64,000 bases of DNA from Gentiana macrophylla (taxonomy: Eukaryota; Streptophyta; Magnoliopsida; Gentianales; Gentianaceae): assembly GCA_026214975.1 (NCBI GenBank), contig CM047806.1, positions 2,124,127-2,188,126 on the forward strand. Reading direction: 5' to 3'. Position numbers and translations under genes: made by a program. Below, in pieces: positions 23,331 through 35,016 of this stretch; position 1 is the first letter of the stretch; every line of letters starts with the position of its first letter. Below the pieces are notes generated by a model. That model searched no databases. It worked only from the letters and a program-made list of their open reading frames with translations, and was not told the origin of the DNA.

Positions 23331-23650
23331 CTAGACCGGACAAATCTCTGGACATGTATGAGAGCTTGATTCAAAAGCAATCGGAGACCTCCCACCAATT
23401 GTTTCTTTGAAAATGGTCATAAAACCTTCAGGGGGTTTATTGGCCCTCACATCAGATGATAGGAGGCGAGTACTGATTATTTTCAGGTCAATATCCTAAG
23501 TCCGGAAAATCTCCTCCATGGCATCCCAAATCCTCTGGGTACATAGGCATTCAATCACATTGGTTCAACTATAATTCATCACAAAATCCATCAGTCAAGT
23601 AATTGGATTATCCTTACACAGGCTAATTACTCGCCTAATGATCCAATTTT
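23331..23650 (-). pseudogene. Decayed ORF fragment of unknown identity
   Basis: A single minus-strand frame of about 105 codons reads sensibly (WIIRRVISLCKDNPIT; RIWDAMEEIF; DVRANKPPEGFMTIFKETI) but is broken by two TGA and one TAG before the final TAG at 23331. There are no frameshifts. The two TGA codons are each one C-to-T step from CGA, and the TAG is one step from CAG or TGG, as expected from deamination of a once methylated gene. I do not recognise the protein. It could be a host gene fragment carried by the Helitron suspected here. Confidence 0.45.
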
Positions 23651-23943
23651 GACGATTTCAGACATCGTCTGATACTATGGTGCATTTCAAGATAAACATA
23701 AAATGGTAATAAGTTGAATATATGTAAAACAAAACAATAGAAATTTATAGAAATACAAAAAATCTCACTCTAGAACTCAATGCTTAATGATGCAGTTGTC
23801 GTTATTGTGCTCTTTCATTCTCCACGTGTCCTCCACTTTCATAGCATAAATTGAGTCATTAAAAACTGTAAAAACTTTGTGTACTTTCATTATTCGTTAA
23901 TATGGGTCATTTTTTTTTTGTAAGAGCTCATAAGAGTAAGTAT

Positions 23944-25570
23944 TGTTGGATCGAATATGCGCAATAGTATATCCTAGAGGGGGGGGTGAATAGGATATAT
24001 GCCCTTTTTATTTTACTTAATCCTTTTTCAAAGTTTATTAAGGACTTAAATTAATTACGGAGCTCCAACTACTTAAGAAGCTGTTAGACCAAATTAGGCG
24101 GAAGAACTAACCGGTTAACGTGTTGTTCCTAAGATACTAGGTGATCAAGTTATATTACTTTTACTTAACTCTGAATGATCAAAGAGGTGTTTCCAATGTA
24201 AACACAAATTACAGATTAAACAAGACAGATTCAGGTTTGAACAGACTTAGCAGACTGAATGCCTGACTTTAATGTTGCTTGAATAATAGGATGTGATTAC
24301 AGCAGGTTATACATACAAACTTGGAGCAAAACAATTATCAACTGTTTAATACTCACAGTACAGAACAGATTGTAGATTACTTACAAAGCAGGTTAACAAG
24401 TAACACCAACTTAAAGCAGATTTCTCGACTTAAATATTACTGCAATATGTCTCAAATAGTACCGATTAAATCAAAGAGTTGATTAGATAAATTACCTAAT
24501 GAGGCCAATCTATGTATCTAAGAAATAGGTCCAGCACTTTGATTAAATGAATTTATAAAACGATTTAGCAGCAAAGGTTTAAGTGATCATAAACAATAAA
24601 TCACTCCAATAGATTCAGTAGTGTTACAAATAATAGCAGTTTATGTGATGTTTTTAATTCAGTTTTAAGCACATACAAATCAATTTTTATCTTGATTATC
24701 TAGATTTTACAATCCTAGGTGTATCACATAAATCACAATACACACACAGCTTTTTCACTATATTTGGATGGTTACAATTACAGTGATTTTCGATATTCAG
24801 GACTGAAATAAAAATACAAGAGTTGCTCGGATTCTGACTTGTTAAATCTTTAGATCATACTGTAGTGAAAGAATCTTAAACACAATAGTGACATACAGTC
24901 ACAAAGATTCAATCACAGTTCTGTTTCTAAAGATTAACACAACAGAAAACTAACACACTGATATTTCAAATTACCAGAAACAGCCAAATTAACACACACA
25001 GAATTCGACCAAAACTGAAATTGAAGTAATCAGAAAACTTACAACACTGGAAAACGAATTTCCACTTCACAAACGAACCAGTGGCTACTAGACGCGAACC
25101 ACCTCTCGGCTTTCTACAACTTCTAATGAACCACTAGACGCGGGCTCACAGATTTGTAGAGTAAGCACTAATTTAAGGTTCAATGTGAACACCACTGTAA
25201 CAAAGTGTTACAGGGGAACAATTAACCAAAACACCACTTAGAAAATTCTCACTTGCAACATACACACAGAAAAACGAATTTTCAGACTGCAACGAGAATG
25301 AAACTCAAAAGAGTGAAAATGTTTGATCAACTTGTTCAGTTCGATCAGTTTGTTGTCTTTGGGATTATATAGACACTGAAGTGGGCAATGCAGTGGATGT
25401 GCATTAAATGATATGACTTGGAAATCTAAATGGCTGATGTATTGACTGATACATTTACTTAGAGACTTTTCCAATTTCATAGCACTTAATGGTTCAGTTT
25501 TCAAACAAGCTGTTAACTATATTCGAGCCATTTATTGCAGAACAAAATAGACTTTTCAAATACAACGGTT
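23944..25570 (-). mobile_element. Copia-like LTR (solo or remnant)
   Basis: The left edge reads TGTTGGATCGAA, then CCTAGAGGGGGGGGTGAATAGG; on the minus strand this is the typical 3' end of large copia LTRs (TTCACCCCCCCCTCTAGG...CCAACA). A TATA box lies on the minus strand at about 25364-25372. No interior follows at the left edge, so it is solo or truncated. The right boundary is only approximate and no duplication was found. Confidence 0.55.
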
Positions 25571-27232
25571 CATTTTTTTTAAAGTAAACATCTATTCATC
25601 ATTTTTTTTTAAGGTTTATTTAATTCAAAAAATTAAGATTAAATGGTTTAACATAAAATTTTGGTTTTATATAATTACTTAATTACGAGATATGCATGAG
25701 ATGTTTATTTTATATAACACAATCAACTATACATATAAATATATATGAATGCAGCTAAGTGGGTGGATGGTCAATATAATCCCAAAGTGGTAAGTAATTT
25801 TGTACGAGTATGATATAGACATAGAGGTAAATCTATATCACACTCTCCGATGGCACATTCAGACTCGATTGATTCATTAATCATAACATACTATTGTTTT
25901 ATCAAATCAGTGAATTATTTTCGTCATTTTCATTAATGTAATTTAACATTGACTAAATCTGAAAATAACAGCTAATTTGAGTCATAAAGCAAAGATGACA
26001 TGATTTCATCAAACAAATGCAATGAATAAGTGAGTCATTAACCGAATTATGGATTTCGATTTCCTCACTTATTCAGACAAGACTCTGAGATTAGGGATGA
26101 AAAATAAAATAAGTCAAACCTGTTTTACCTTTCAATAGTTGGGTCAAACAGTCAGATGTCGGGTCAACAACAGAAGGAACTCGGGTTCAGCAGGCAAGCA
26201 CATCAATCGAACCATTAAAGCATCGGTTGAAACTGCAGCAACGAAATCGAAATGCCACAGATTGTACCTTTGAGAGACTATCCTCGATTCAGTCACCATT
26301 GACCGAGAGAATCAAGTTTTCTTCACCACCGGAGCATCAATCGAGTTTGACTATTAAAGCCTTGATCTTTTCGAGTCAGAGGCTCGCCGGAATAAAAAAA
26401 ATTTAGAATCGATGTTGACCAGGAAAGCAATCAAACCCATATCTTCTATAATCAAGCATCGATCTATGCAAAGGTCAAGACTTTTTTGACTCAGGTTTAA
26501 GATGAGCATTTAACTGATGTAGATTTTGAAGCATGAGCAAGGCTTCGAAGCTCTTTGGAGTCATCATGGAAGCAGTTTCGAGATTGATCATTAAAGCTTG
26601 AAGCTTCAGTCATTGAAGACGAAAACAAATCAGCACATCGGAATCATCATCATTGATGGATGGAATCGAAACTGACCGGACGAGTGTTCAAGCCTATATC
26701 GAGCATCGATCGATTCAGTTTTCATGAGATGAAAATGGAACGGTTTCAGCAAAGTAAATGGAGAGATGAAACGGTTGAGTAAATGGTGGAGGTTTGTAGG
26801 AGAGGAGAGAAAATGGAAGGGTGGATTATTGTGACACTGGTTTTGATAATAATGGAGGGAAGTTTTGTAGAGGAAGTGGGGGATTTTCTGTTTCGAGAAG
26901 AGGCGGCATTTAGTAATAGAATTATGGTAATGTTAGATTTTTGGATATATTCGTATAGTAGGAATTATAAGGCTGAATGAATGTTTTGGGTATAGGCTGG
27001 GCTGAAGATAAGCAAGGTCCAAATGGATGTTAAAATAGAGAAAATTATATCTCAATAGGCTTTGGGCTGATAGTATTAACGCATAACATAAGTATTAGAC
27101 CATACAAATTGTATATTACACTATGGTCAATTAATATATTATTTGTAATAAAATGAGCAATATATTATAAGGCAATCCATGATATGTACGTATAGAGCTG
27201 GATGACAAAATAATACATTTTATATATCAATA
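25570..27232. other. Intergenic sequence left of the Helitron
   Basis: AT-rich to 26080, then 26150-26780 has mixed composition with recurring ATTAAAGC and CATCGAT words but no open frame longer than 65 codons. The small ORF at 26783-26980 has no recognisable features. The last host base before the Helitron is 27232. Confidence 0.45.
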
Positions 27233-27263
27233 CTAGAGTGCTTAGGCCTTGCACTGCAAGGCC
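27233..27263 (-). other. Helitron 3' terminus: hairpin and CTAG
   Basis: On the minus strand GGCCTTGC-AGT-GCAAGGCC forms a perfect 8-bp stem with a 3-base loop (27263-27245). Twelve bases later the element ends CTAG at 27233, followed by T. This is the termination hairpin expected for rolling-circle transposition. A further GCAAGGCCCC copy lies at about 27267. Confidence 0.92.
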
Positions 27264-27283
27264 CCCGCAAGGCCCCTAGCTTT

Positions 27284-27755
27284 GGAGCAGTTTAATTACA
27301 TTTTGGTTTTGAACACATGAGTGACAATTGCATGTGGAACAACAGGTGATACGGCAAGCATTTTCTGAACAGGTTGAAGATGACAACTCTGTTATTGCAG
27401 CTCAGCATACACATTGCTGGAAAGGGGGAAAAAGGAACACGTACAGTTAAGAATAAGAAAAGAAAGGAAACGTATAAAGGCAGAAGAGAACAGCAAGCAA
27501 AATATGGTTGTAACTTAAAAGCAACAGGTAGAGGAGTTAACAAGAACTGTCAAGTCGACGCTAGACGCAGAAATTACAATGAAAGAAAGTTAGCTGGCCT
27601 GATAATGATGAAGCAACTTTATCAGGCTACCATCAACATCTTTGCCTAAAGATTGTGATGGATGAAAGAGAGCAAAAGAAACAAAATGAGGAACGCTCTA
27701 GCAAGAAGAGCTATTTATAATCAAAAGATGTTTGTGTTGGTATTAACTACCAACA
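27284..27755 (-). other. Helitron 3' untranslated region
   Basis: About 470 bases between the RPA stop codon and the terminal hairpin. The ORFs on either strand lack features and probably arise by chance. Confidence 0.5.
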
Positions 27756-28258
27756 TCAAGCATTCTTGTGTTGTCCTTTGTTTTTCTTCTTCGGTGACTC
27801 AATCACCTTGTTAACGTCTAAATCAGGAAGCGGCGAAGTAACAGTTGCCAAATCTGCATCAGTTACCGTGCCAAAGGTAATGGTTCTCTTAACAGCTGGC
27901 CCCGGAGAACTGCTAGACTGTGGTGGGATACATTCTTGGCTAAGTTCTTCGAGAATTCTTTTAGTGGATGGTGTGAAGAACGGAGTTTCTGCTGCATGTG
28001 TTTTGCTTGACCTTGCTGCCGACATTGGCACGTCGCCTGATAAAGTTTCATCAGTTGGTGAACCGAGGCTTGTTGTTGGATCTACTTCTGGTCTTGTGTT
28101 TTGAGTGAATGCTTTCATTTCGTCAACTGTGTAGGTCTTCAGCATGACAAACCTGCGAAGCATCTCACCATGCACTGGCTTATCGTAGTACTTGACAAAG
28201 CAAAACACCTCTGTGTTGTCCATCGCAATCGAAATGTCATTCAAGACAGACTTCCCCT
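27756..28258 (-). CDS. Last exon of the Helitron RPA-like gene (probable)
   Basis: An open minus-strand frame ends in TGA at 27756. A 3' splice site (TTTTGCAG before GGGAAGTC) at about 28259 marks the exon start; the predicted ORF upstream of it is intron. The protein (about 165 residues) has a folded-looking start (ISIAMDNTEVFCFVKYYDKPVHGEMLRRFVMLKTYTVDEM is only partly domain-like), then a Ser/Thr/Pro-rich tail ending in KKKNKGQ. Its place at the 3' end of the Helitron, on the same strand as the RPA exons at 49.7-51.5 kb, suggests it is the C-terminal exon of that gene. The RPA assignment is by context and is moderate. Confidence 0.55.
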
Positions 28259-28390
28259 GCAAAAGCATGGTGCTGTTAGCATAGTATTTGTTACAACCAC
28301 TATACATATTAAACACTTTTATTTGAATGGCAAGATGAGCAATTAATTTGAAGGGCAAACAGCTGACAGGCGAGGGACTGTATGGAGGGC

Positions 28391-30013
28391 TGTTTACGAC
28401 TAATTTTATGGTTTTTATCGAGTTATTTCGTAACATTATCTCCCGTGTTTTAGTGATTTTTATAGAAAATCACTCGCCAAAAGGATAAATTGAGCAAATG
28501 AGTTTTAAAGATAATAAATTGCAAAAGTGGGTGATTTATGTGTTTTTATCGTTGGTTTTATGTTTATTTGGATGTTGTTACACTTTGCAATATTTTGGAT
28601 ATCTTGTAGATGCATATCTTCGGTCTAAAAGAGGTGTTTAGAGGTTAGAAGAAGATGCCACAAGTTTACGAGTTCAACGGAGCAAATTTTCCTAAGTACT
28701 TAAATCGTTACAAATTTTCGACGGAGATTTGACCCAGCTTAGAGGCATTTTCAGGGGAGGACTTCTTCATGAAAATTGTAGATCATTGAAAGAGCTTTCC
28801 AACGCACTTTGAATTACGTCAATCGGACTTCTACAACTCAAATGGTGGTCAAGTGGGTAATCAATTTCGGTAAGTGGAAAATCCCGTAAACGACTCGGGA
28901 TACGACGGGCTAATCAAAAAGGCGTTTTCTGAAGAAGAGTCCTTAATGAAAGTTGTAGAGTTTTCCGAGAGCTTAATTATGACGTTCGGATCATAATTTT
29001 TGGAGGTCTACAACTCAAGATATGAATTTTAGAAGTTTTATCCCATAATTCATAAAAAGAAGCAGCCGACCTATTTTTTTCTATATAAACAGCAGCTTTT
29101 TGGAACCCTAATTATTCATACACGACACAGACGCATAATTGCAGCAGCAGCCGCATCATTCAAAAGAGGAGATTTAAAGATAAATCTCTCCATCCCAATG
29201 ATCATGATTAACATCATGGTTGTTGGCTAAGCACATCGCGGTGGGACAACGGATGAAACCGATCAACATCCACACCAACTAGAGGATTTTTAGCTACATC
29301 TTTAGTGAGTTAATTTATGATTTTTCATCAATTAGATATTGCTATATTGTTTATGTTTTATTGAATCGAGAGATCGATGAAACTATCGTTTGATTTGAAT
29401 TTATATGAAAATATTGTTCAAAGTTGTGATCTTTTCAATTGATGCACTTAATTATAATTCGAGAGATCGTTTATAATTATTTGAGTAAGAGTATTAGAAA
29501 TAATCTCGTGATCGTGTTTTGCATGTCGTTTTGTTTTACTTGAAAAAGAAAACGAAACCCTAGAATTCGCTTAGAGAAATTTAATCGAATTCGTGATTGA
29601 TCGTTACTAAAAATTATATCTTTAGCTTGCCGTCTAGTTGGGGTTGGGTTGGTTGATCGGTGGATCCCCGTTGCCTTGCCGTTGTTTTAATTACTTGATA
29701 AATCGAATCATTAGTATAAATCGTTGATTGCTAAGTTAGTTGTTTTAAATTCTAGTTGTTAATTGTTAATTGTTAATTTTCTGCAAATTTACTATTCATC
29801 GTTACTGTTCATCGTTACTGTTCATTGCCTTATAGATCATAATTAGTATAAAATTTAATTTTAGTTAATAAGTTGTGACATTATTTACAACAGCTATATT
29901 TTAATCCGATAATTGTACGATTCCCTTAGGACGACTCGGTAACACCCTATACTACGATCCTTATATACTTGGGGTGTTCGGTAAAATAAATATAAAACAA
30001 GTTTTATCGAACA
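28391..30013 (+). mobile_element. Solo LTR of a large-LTR gypsy element with 5-bp duplication
   Basis: Starts TGTTTACG (28391), ends ATCGAACA (30013), flanked by AGGGC on both sides (28386-28390 and 30014-30018). TATA box at 29083-29089. The first 250 bases are clearly related to the LTR at 624-2104 (shared GAGCAAATGAGTTTTA and TGTTACA(C/T)TTTGCA), and the end has the same TACTACGATCC...CTTGGGG phrase. No interior, so it arose by LTR-LTR recombination. It lies upstream of the last RPA exon, in intron sequence. Confidence 0.93.
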
Positions 30014-30159
30014 AGGGCTAAAAAAATGAGCTTATATTTGAGTAAATGCTATTGTGAACAAAATAGATGTGATATGTACTTAGTTTTTTTGGGCACGATA
30101 ATGGAGGATACATATGGTAATATTGTTTTGCATGAATGTACTGTTGAACAATAAATAAC

Positions 30160-30310
30160 TACATATATTGTAGCCACATTGGCAACGTTTGCGCCTTCTT
30201 TGAGGCCTCATGTTTTTTAAGCAGCGGTTAAACCAAATGTTCTGCCATCTTTGAGACCACATTGTTTTAAACAGCGGTCAAAACAATTGCGGCACGTATG
30301 GAAGAAGGAA
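30160..30310 (-). CDS. Possible cysteine-rich exon of the Helitron RPA gene, with internal tandem duplication
   Basis: On the minus strand a Cys-rich stretch (CRNCFDRCLKQ and, in another frame, CLKNMRPQRRRKRCQCG) lies between the last RPA exon and the Tat insertion. RPA large subunits have a C-terminal zinc finger, so this could be its remnant. The DNA holds a roughly 52-bp tandem duplication (CTTTGAG(G/A)CC...AAGCAGCGG at about 30190-30240 and 30245-30290) that disturbs the frame. Low confidence. Confidence 0.35.
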
Positions 30311-30435
30311 AGCGTAATTCGGGTGCAGCCGGTAAGAAGAAGTGAATCTCAATTACATTATTGTTTGAGAATACATTCACTGAATGCAAGGCGATACATG
30401 GTAAAAACAACAGAACAGATTTTCTAAACACCTGG

Positions 30436-30933
30436 TGATGCAGTATAAATATTACAAATGGGTAATCGGGTAATTCTAATTAGGAAAATAATGTAAGAAC
30501 ATGAACGTTTGGATATAATTTGGACTGAACTCTTGAGAGAGCTGCCTACGTATCCAATTTAAGCAATAAACTGGAATCAAGTCCCCCTCGTAGTTCAGGG
30601 TGTTCTTTATATAGTAGTGGATCGTGTGTTTCTCCCTGGACGTGCCGGGGAGTTATCATAGATCATGTCCTGGACGTGGGATCTACCCATGTCCATAAGC
30701 AGTTGAGATGTTGTTGACTCGATCTTCCCCACGTTCAGCTGTCATTCTGACCAGAAATAACTCTGGTCAGAACACGGTGGAGTCCTGCTCCTGCTCCTCT
30801 GACTATTCTGCCCAGCATCTTGACCTGGTCAGCATTCGGCGGTCTAGCTTGATTGGTCTGGGTATCTTTATTATTAAACCTTGGGCCTGGCCCAACTACA
30901 AATGACCCGATCCAATGGGCCCACATATCATCA
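30436..30933 (-). repeat. 3' LTR of the Tat element
   Basis: 498 bases, TGATGCAG...ATATCATCA. It retains CTG/CAG words (for example TTCTGACCAGAAATAACTC near 30745) that are altered in the other LTR. The adjacent bases CAAGTCCCCCCAG (30934-30946) are, on the minus strand, the polypurine tract CTGGGGGGACTTG. Confidence 0.93.
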
Positions 30934-31210
30934 CAAGTCCCCCCAGACTAGGGTAGACTGCTTTACAGCTGCCCTAGCCTGAAACGGTTCTGCTTCCGTC
31001 GTTAAAACTACGCGAAACGAGGCCAAGTTGCACCCCTCCGTTATCATTAAAACCGTAGACTAAAACATCACGTCGTTTCATTTCATGCCACATAACCCTT
31101 TCTCTGTCCACTTTACTCTTATAATTTAAACTTTCGGAAACGCCTCTCTGCAACCGCAAGTAAGTCTTTTATTATTTTATTATGCATTTCTTTGAAATCG
31201 TTGATCTTTA
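30934..31210 (+). promoter_or_regulatory. Polypurine tract and presumed promoter region of the antisense gene
   Basis: Between the 3' LTR and the plus-strand ATG. The first bases are the polypurine tract of the minus-strand element. A weak TATA-like CTTATAATTTAAA lies at about 31128-31140, 70-80 bases before the ATG at 31211. That it acts as promoter is inference. Confidence 0.45.
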
Positions 31211-33479
31211 ATGAGTTTGAGAGCTAATACAGCTTCTAGTGAATCCGTAGAGAAACTGTTTGAATCCCCGGAGAAGATTTCCAGAGCCATAGATAGCGAG
31301 GAAGTGAATTCATCTAACCCTGTGCTTTGCCCTGAACCTGTGGGAGAATCCAATCATCCTTCCTCCTCCATTGATTTAAGGAACACCTCCACTTTTGGAG
31401 ATAATCCATTGTGTATTCTACCTTCCCATCTTCTGCCTCCTGGAATATTTACTCCTACTTCGATTATACACCAATATCCAGAGGATCACACCGCTTTCTT
31501 GAATACCTTAAAAAGAGAAATCAATCGATTTGATAAAACGAAGGCAATAATGGCTTGCCATGGTGTTGCCAGCAAAATGACCAAGACCGAGATGGCCGGT
31601 TTGTTAAAGACCTATAAGATCCGGACTGAACCTTTCGAAGTCGTTCTCCCTAAACCGACTGAGTATGCTTATAATCCTCCAAATGGTTTCTACGCACGCT
31701 TTCGCCGATCGGCTCCACAATGGGTTAAGGTTTCCTCTTCCCCCCGGGTGTGTAGAGATAATGAAATATTATAAGCTAGGAGTTGGTCAGATCCATCCGA
31801 ATAGCATTAAATTTCTCATAGGTTTCATGATTTGGTGTCATATGAACACCACTCCTTTCACAGTAACCTTATTCAGGAACTTCTATCAATGCAAATTGAC
31901 ACAAGGTAGTGGGGGGTGGTACCATTTTAGTCGTAGGGCCAGTGCTCCGCTCATTCCGATAACCGCAAAGATAAGGCGAAGAAGAAGTGGCAAGAACACT
32001 TTTTCTTTGTAAAACACAATTCGAGATGCCGCTTTAGGGCGATGGAACACCTCTTCCATGAAAGACAAGTTGGAAGACTTTATTGATGCCACGTTGTCCC
32101 AATATCTTGTTAGTAACAAGATCTCTCTCAATTTAGACTTCATAAGTTCTCGCTTACTCGATAAATGCCGCCTCGACCAGATCAAGGGGCTGTTGGCTAC
32201 GTGGAGTTTTCCAAGAAACAGTACAGAAAATGTATGTTTGTATTTGTATTATGTCTTTATTTTTGATTAAAATTTGATTATTCCTTTTTTCTTGTAGTGG
32301 CCAACGTTGATGATCTGATCAGCATTGACATCGATGAGGAGGAAGAAACAGAACAAACGATTGATGATTCTGAGCGGACCCTGTCCGTTATTCCAGAAGG
32401 AGGTGAACTTCCTGGTCAGCATGAGGATGCACAAATAGGCACTAGCTCGCATCGCTGCATTGCGCGAAAGAAGTTCCCACCGCTGATCCCTTTGAGCAGG
32501 ATACACTGAACCCCATTTGTCCTGTGGACTTGACCGTTGAAGAAAATCTTCCTGGGGGCCAAATTACTGGTGTGGATGCTGTTCCCATCAGGACTATCTC
32601 TCAAAGACAGAAAAAGAGGCATAGGTCTACTTCTTCTAGCAGTTCTGCCAGTGGCTCCTCTTTCAACTTTGAGGACATGTCTGCTGATGATTTTGCAGAC
32701 TCTGTAAGTGGTCTCTTTCATAAAGTTTTCATATTTTCCTTATCTTTCTCTTTCTCAGATGTTTCCTTTTGTAGTGTTACCGCCTGGGTAAGGCTCTGCA
32801 CAAAAAGACTGCTAGCATGGCCCAAGACATTTCTGCCCTGCAGCACAAGGTGATCCAGCTGGACGAGGCCAAGGCTAAGGTAGCCAGTCTGGAAGAGTCT
32901 AATCATGAGGCCAGTGCTAAGGTGGCCAGTTTGGAAGAGGCCCGCCTTGCTGATCAGCGAGAGATCGAGAAGCTGAAGTCTGATCTTGCCAAAGCTGAGG
33001 CTTTGATATTTACTCAGGAGGAGCAGCTAACTTTAAGAGATCAGCGGTTGGCGAAGTTGAACGAGGAGAACCTGCAAAATCTTGCCACTGCAAAGAACAT
33101 GAAGGCTGATTTTGACGAAACTCTGAGGCAAATGGAGGAAATTCCTACTCAGAATATCGTCCAGAAGGTTGTTGCTGGGTATAAGTCTTCTCCACAGACC
33201 TATGAGGAAATCCAGATCATGTTGGCTCCCGCTCTGCGCAGAGGATATACACTTGGCGTTGATGAGGCCAAACCTGCTGACCTGGTGATTAACACTCTGC
33301 CTAACCATCGGTTGTATGATAAAAAAGCAGGGGAGATCTTCACGAAGCGATATGATGAATACAAGAATGGAGAAGACATAATTAGCAAATATGCTAAGAA
33401 AAGATCTGCTCAACCTTCGGAGAAGCCTGCTCAGCCTGTAGAGAAACCTGTTCAACCCTCAGCTCCCTCTACATCTTAA
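31211..33479 (+). pseudogene. Antisense accessory gene of the Tat element (Transposase_28-like, with coiled coil)
   Basis: A plus-strand gene opposite to pol. Exon 1 (31211 to about 32229) has the 'putative gypsy type transposon' fold known as Transposase_28: GLRFPLPPGCVEIMKYY, QIHPNSIKFLIGFMIWC, and KKKWQEHFFFVKH, but in three frames, so at least two indels are present. Splice-like sites follow: GT at about 32230 with TTCTTGTAG at 32298; GTAAGTGG at 32704 with CCTTTTGTAG at 32774. The last exon (32775-33479) begins CYRLGKALHKKTAS, continues as a coiled coil (repeated AK.ASLEE) and ends with a Pro/Ser/Gln-rich tail and TAA. Antisense ORFs at this place are known in Tat elements; their function is unknown. 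Confidence 0.8.
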
Positions 33480-34131
33480 TTTATTTTCCTTTGAAAACTT
33501 TGAGTTTGCTCAGCTTTTGATAATAACCATGTATGTAACTTCTTGTCAGTGACATTTTTAATCTCTTTATTTTTGAGTTTGTACCTGTGAATTTGACATT
33601 CTCTGTTTCCCTATTTTGAGATCCATCTCTGTTTAGAGATCTTTTGTTTTGTCTTCATATTGCGCTGCAAAGAAGTTAGGATCTTTTATCCTTAGCTTCT
33701 TTAATTTTACCTTACATCCTCATGAGAATATTCTTGCTCTGCAAGTTTAGTCATTACTCGCTTATAGTTAGGTCCTTTGCCCGTAACGCCTCTGCACCGC
33801 AAGTTTGGCCTTCATAATTTTTAATTATGTGATTTGCCTGTAATTTTCTTGCACCGCAAGTTTTAGGAGTTGTTTTGGGTCCTCTGCCCATAATGCCTTT
33901 GCACTGCAATTTTGGCATTTTCATTACATAAGTGGGACTTCTGCCCAGAATGCTCTTGCGCTGCAAGTTTGGCATTATAGCTGTTTAAGTGGGACTTCTG
34001 CCCAGAATTTTTGCATTGCAATTTTACTGATAAATTAAGTATCCTGACCTTAATTCCTTGTTTTAGCACAAGTAAAAACAAATATACGTATAATCATAAA
34101 ATCGAGAAAGAAACATCGATTCAAAGTAACA
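33480..34131. repeat. Tandem repeat between the Tat integrase and the antisense gene
   Basis: At about 33680-34020 a 53-58-bp unit recurs about six times: GGGACTTCTGCCCAGAATGC, then CTCTTGC(A/G)CTGCAAGTTTGGCATT. The best preserved pair starts at 33888 and 33945. Tandem repeats in the 3' region are a known feature of Tat/Ogre elements and can seed satellites. 33480-33680 is the presumed 3' UTR of the antisense gene. Confidence 0.8.
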
Positions 34132-35016
34132 TTATTTACAGGAATAAAATTGCTTTAAATGAACAGCATTCCAGCTTCTAGGAACTGTTTTCCCAGAGGC
34201 ATTAGCTAGTTGATAAGATCCTTTTCCATGTACTTTGACAATTTTATAAGGACCTTCCCAATTTGGGTCTAGATTTCCAGTGGGACCCTGTTTACTAGCC
34301 TCATTTCGTCTTAGCACTAAATCGCCTTCCTTAAAGTACGTACCTCTGACTTTGGAGTTGTAGTATTGGGCAACCCGTTGTTTGTATTTTGCCATTTGTA
34401 TTAGGGCTATGTCCCTTTTGTGCTCTAATTCGTCCTTGGCATGCAACATGTCCACTTCCTGAGTTTCTGGACAGTATAATTCTGTCCTGGGAGATTTGTG
34501 TCCGATCTCTGCAGGTATCACTGCTTCACATCCGTATGCCAAAGAGTATGGAGTTTCCTGTGTTGCAGCATTGGGTGTAGTTCTATATGCCCATAAGATA
34601 TTTGGGAGATGATCTACCCAATGAGACCCCTCTTGTTCCAATCTTTTCTTCAGTCCTTGCTTTATTTGCCTGTTGGTCTGCTCCACTTGACCATTGGCTT
34701 GGGGATAAGCTACTGATGTAAAGTGTTGGGAAATTCCTAAGTTTGTGCACCAAACCTGCACTCCTTGATCTTCAAACTGTGTGCCATTGTCAGAAATAAG
34801 AACTTTAGGGATTCTATACCTGCATAGAATATTTTTCCATAGGAATTTCTGTATTTGATTGGCTGTGATGGTAGTTAAAGGTTCTGCTTCCACCCATTTA
34901 GTGAAATAATCCACTGCCACCACTAAAAATTTGAATCTCCCCGGTGCTAGTGGTAATGGTCCCACTAAGTCTACTCCCCATTGATCGAAAGGCCACGGAG
35001 ACACAATCGGCAACAT
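34132..35016 (-). pseudogene. Tat integrase, catalytic core and C-terminal part
   Basis: About 294 residues of integrase: FDQWGVDLVGPLP with the first Asp, ISDNGTQF with the second Asp, and QANGQVEQTNRQIK with the Glu, completing the D-D-E triad. A C-terminal part follows (GDLVLRRNEAS, GNLDPNWEGPY.I), then a stop at 34132. The frame is open into the copia insertion point. On the far side the same protein resumes at 44522 with only the 5-bp AACAT shared, so the copia element interrupts one frame cleanly. Confidence 0.92.

Noticed and set aside
26783..26980. 65-codon plus-strand ORF left of the Helitron
   Set aside because: No motif, no splice or promoter context, and length expected by chance.
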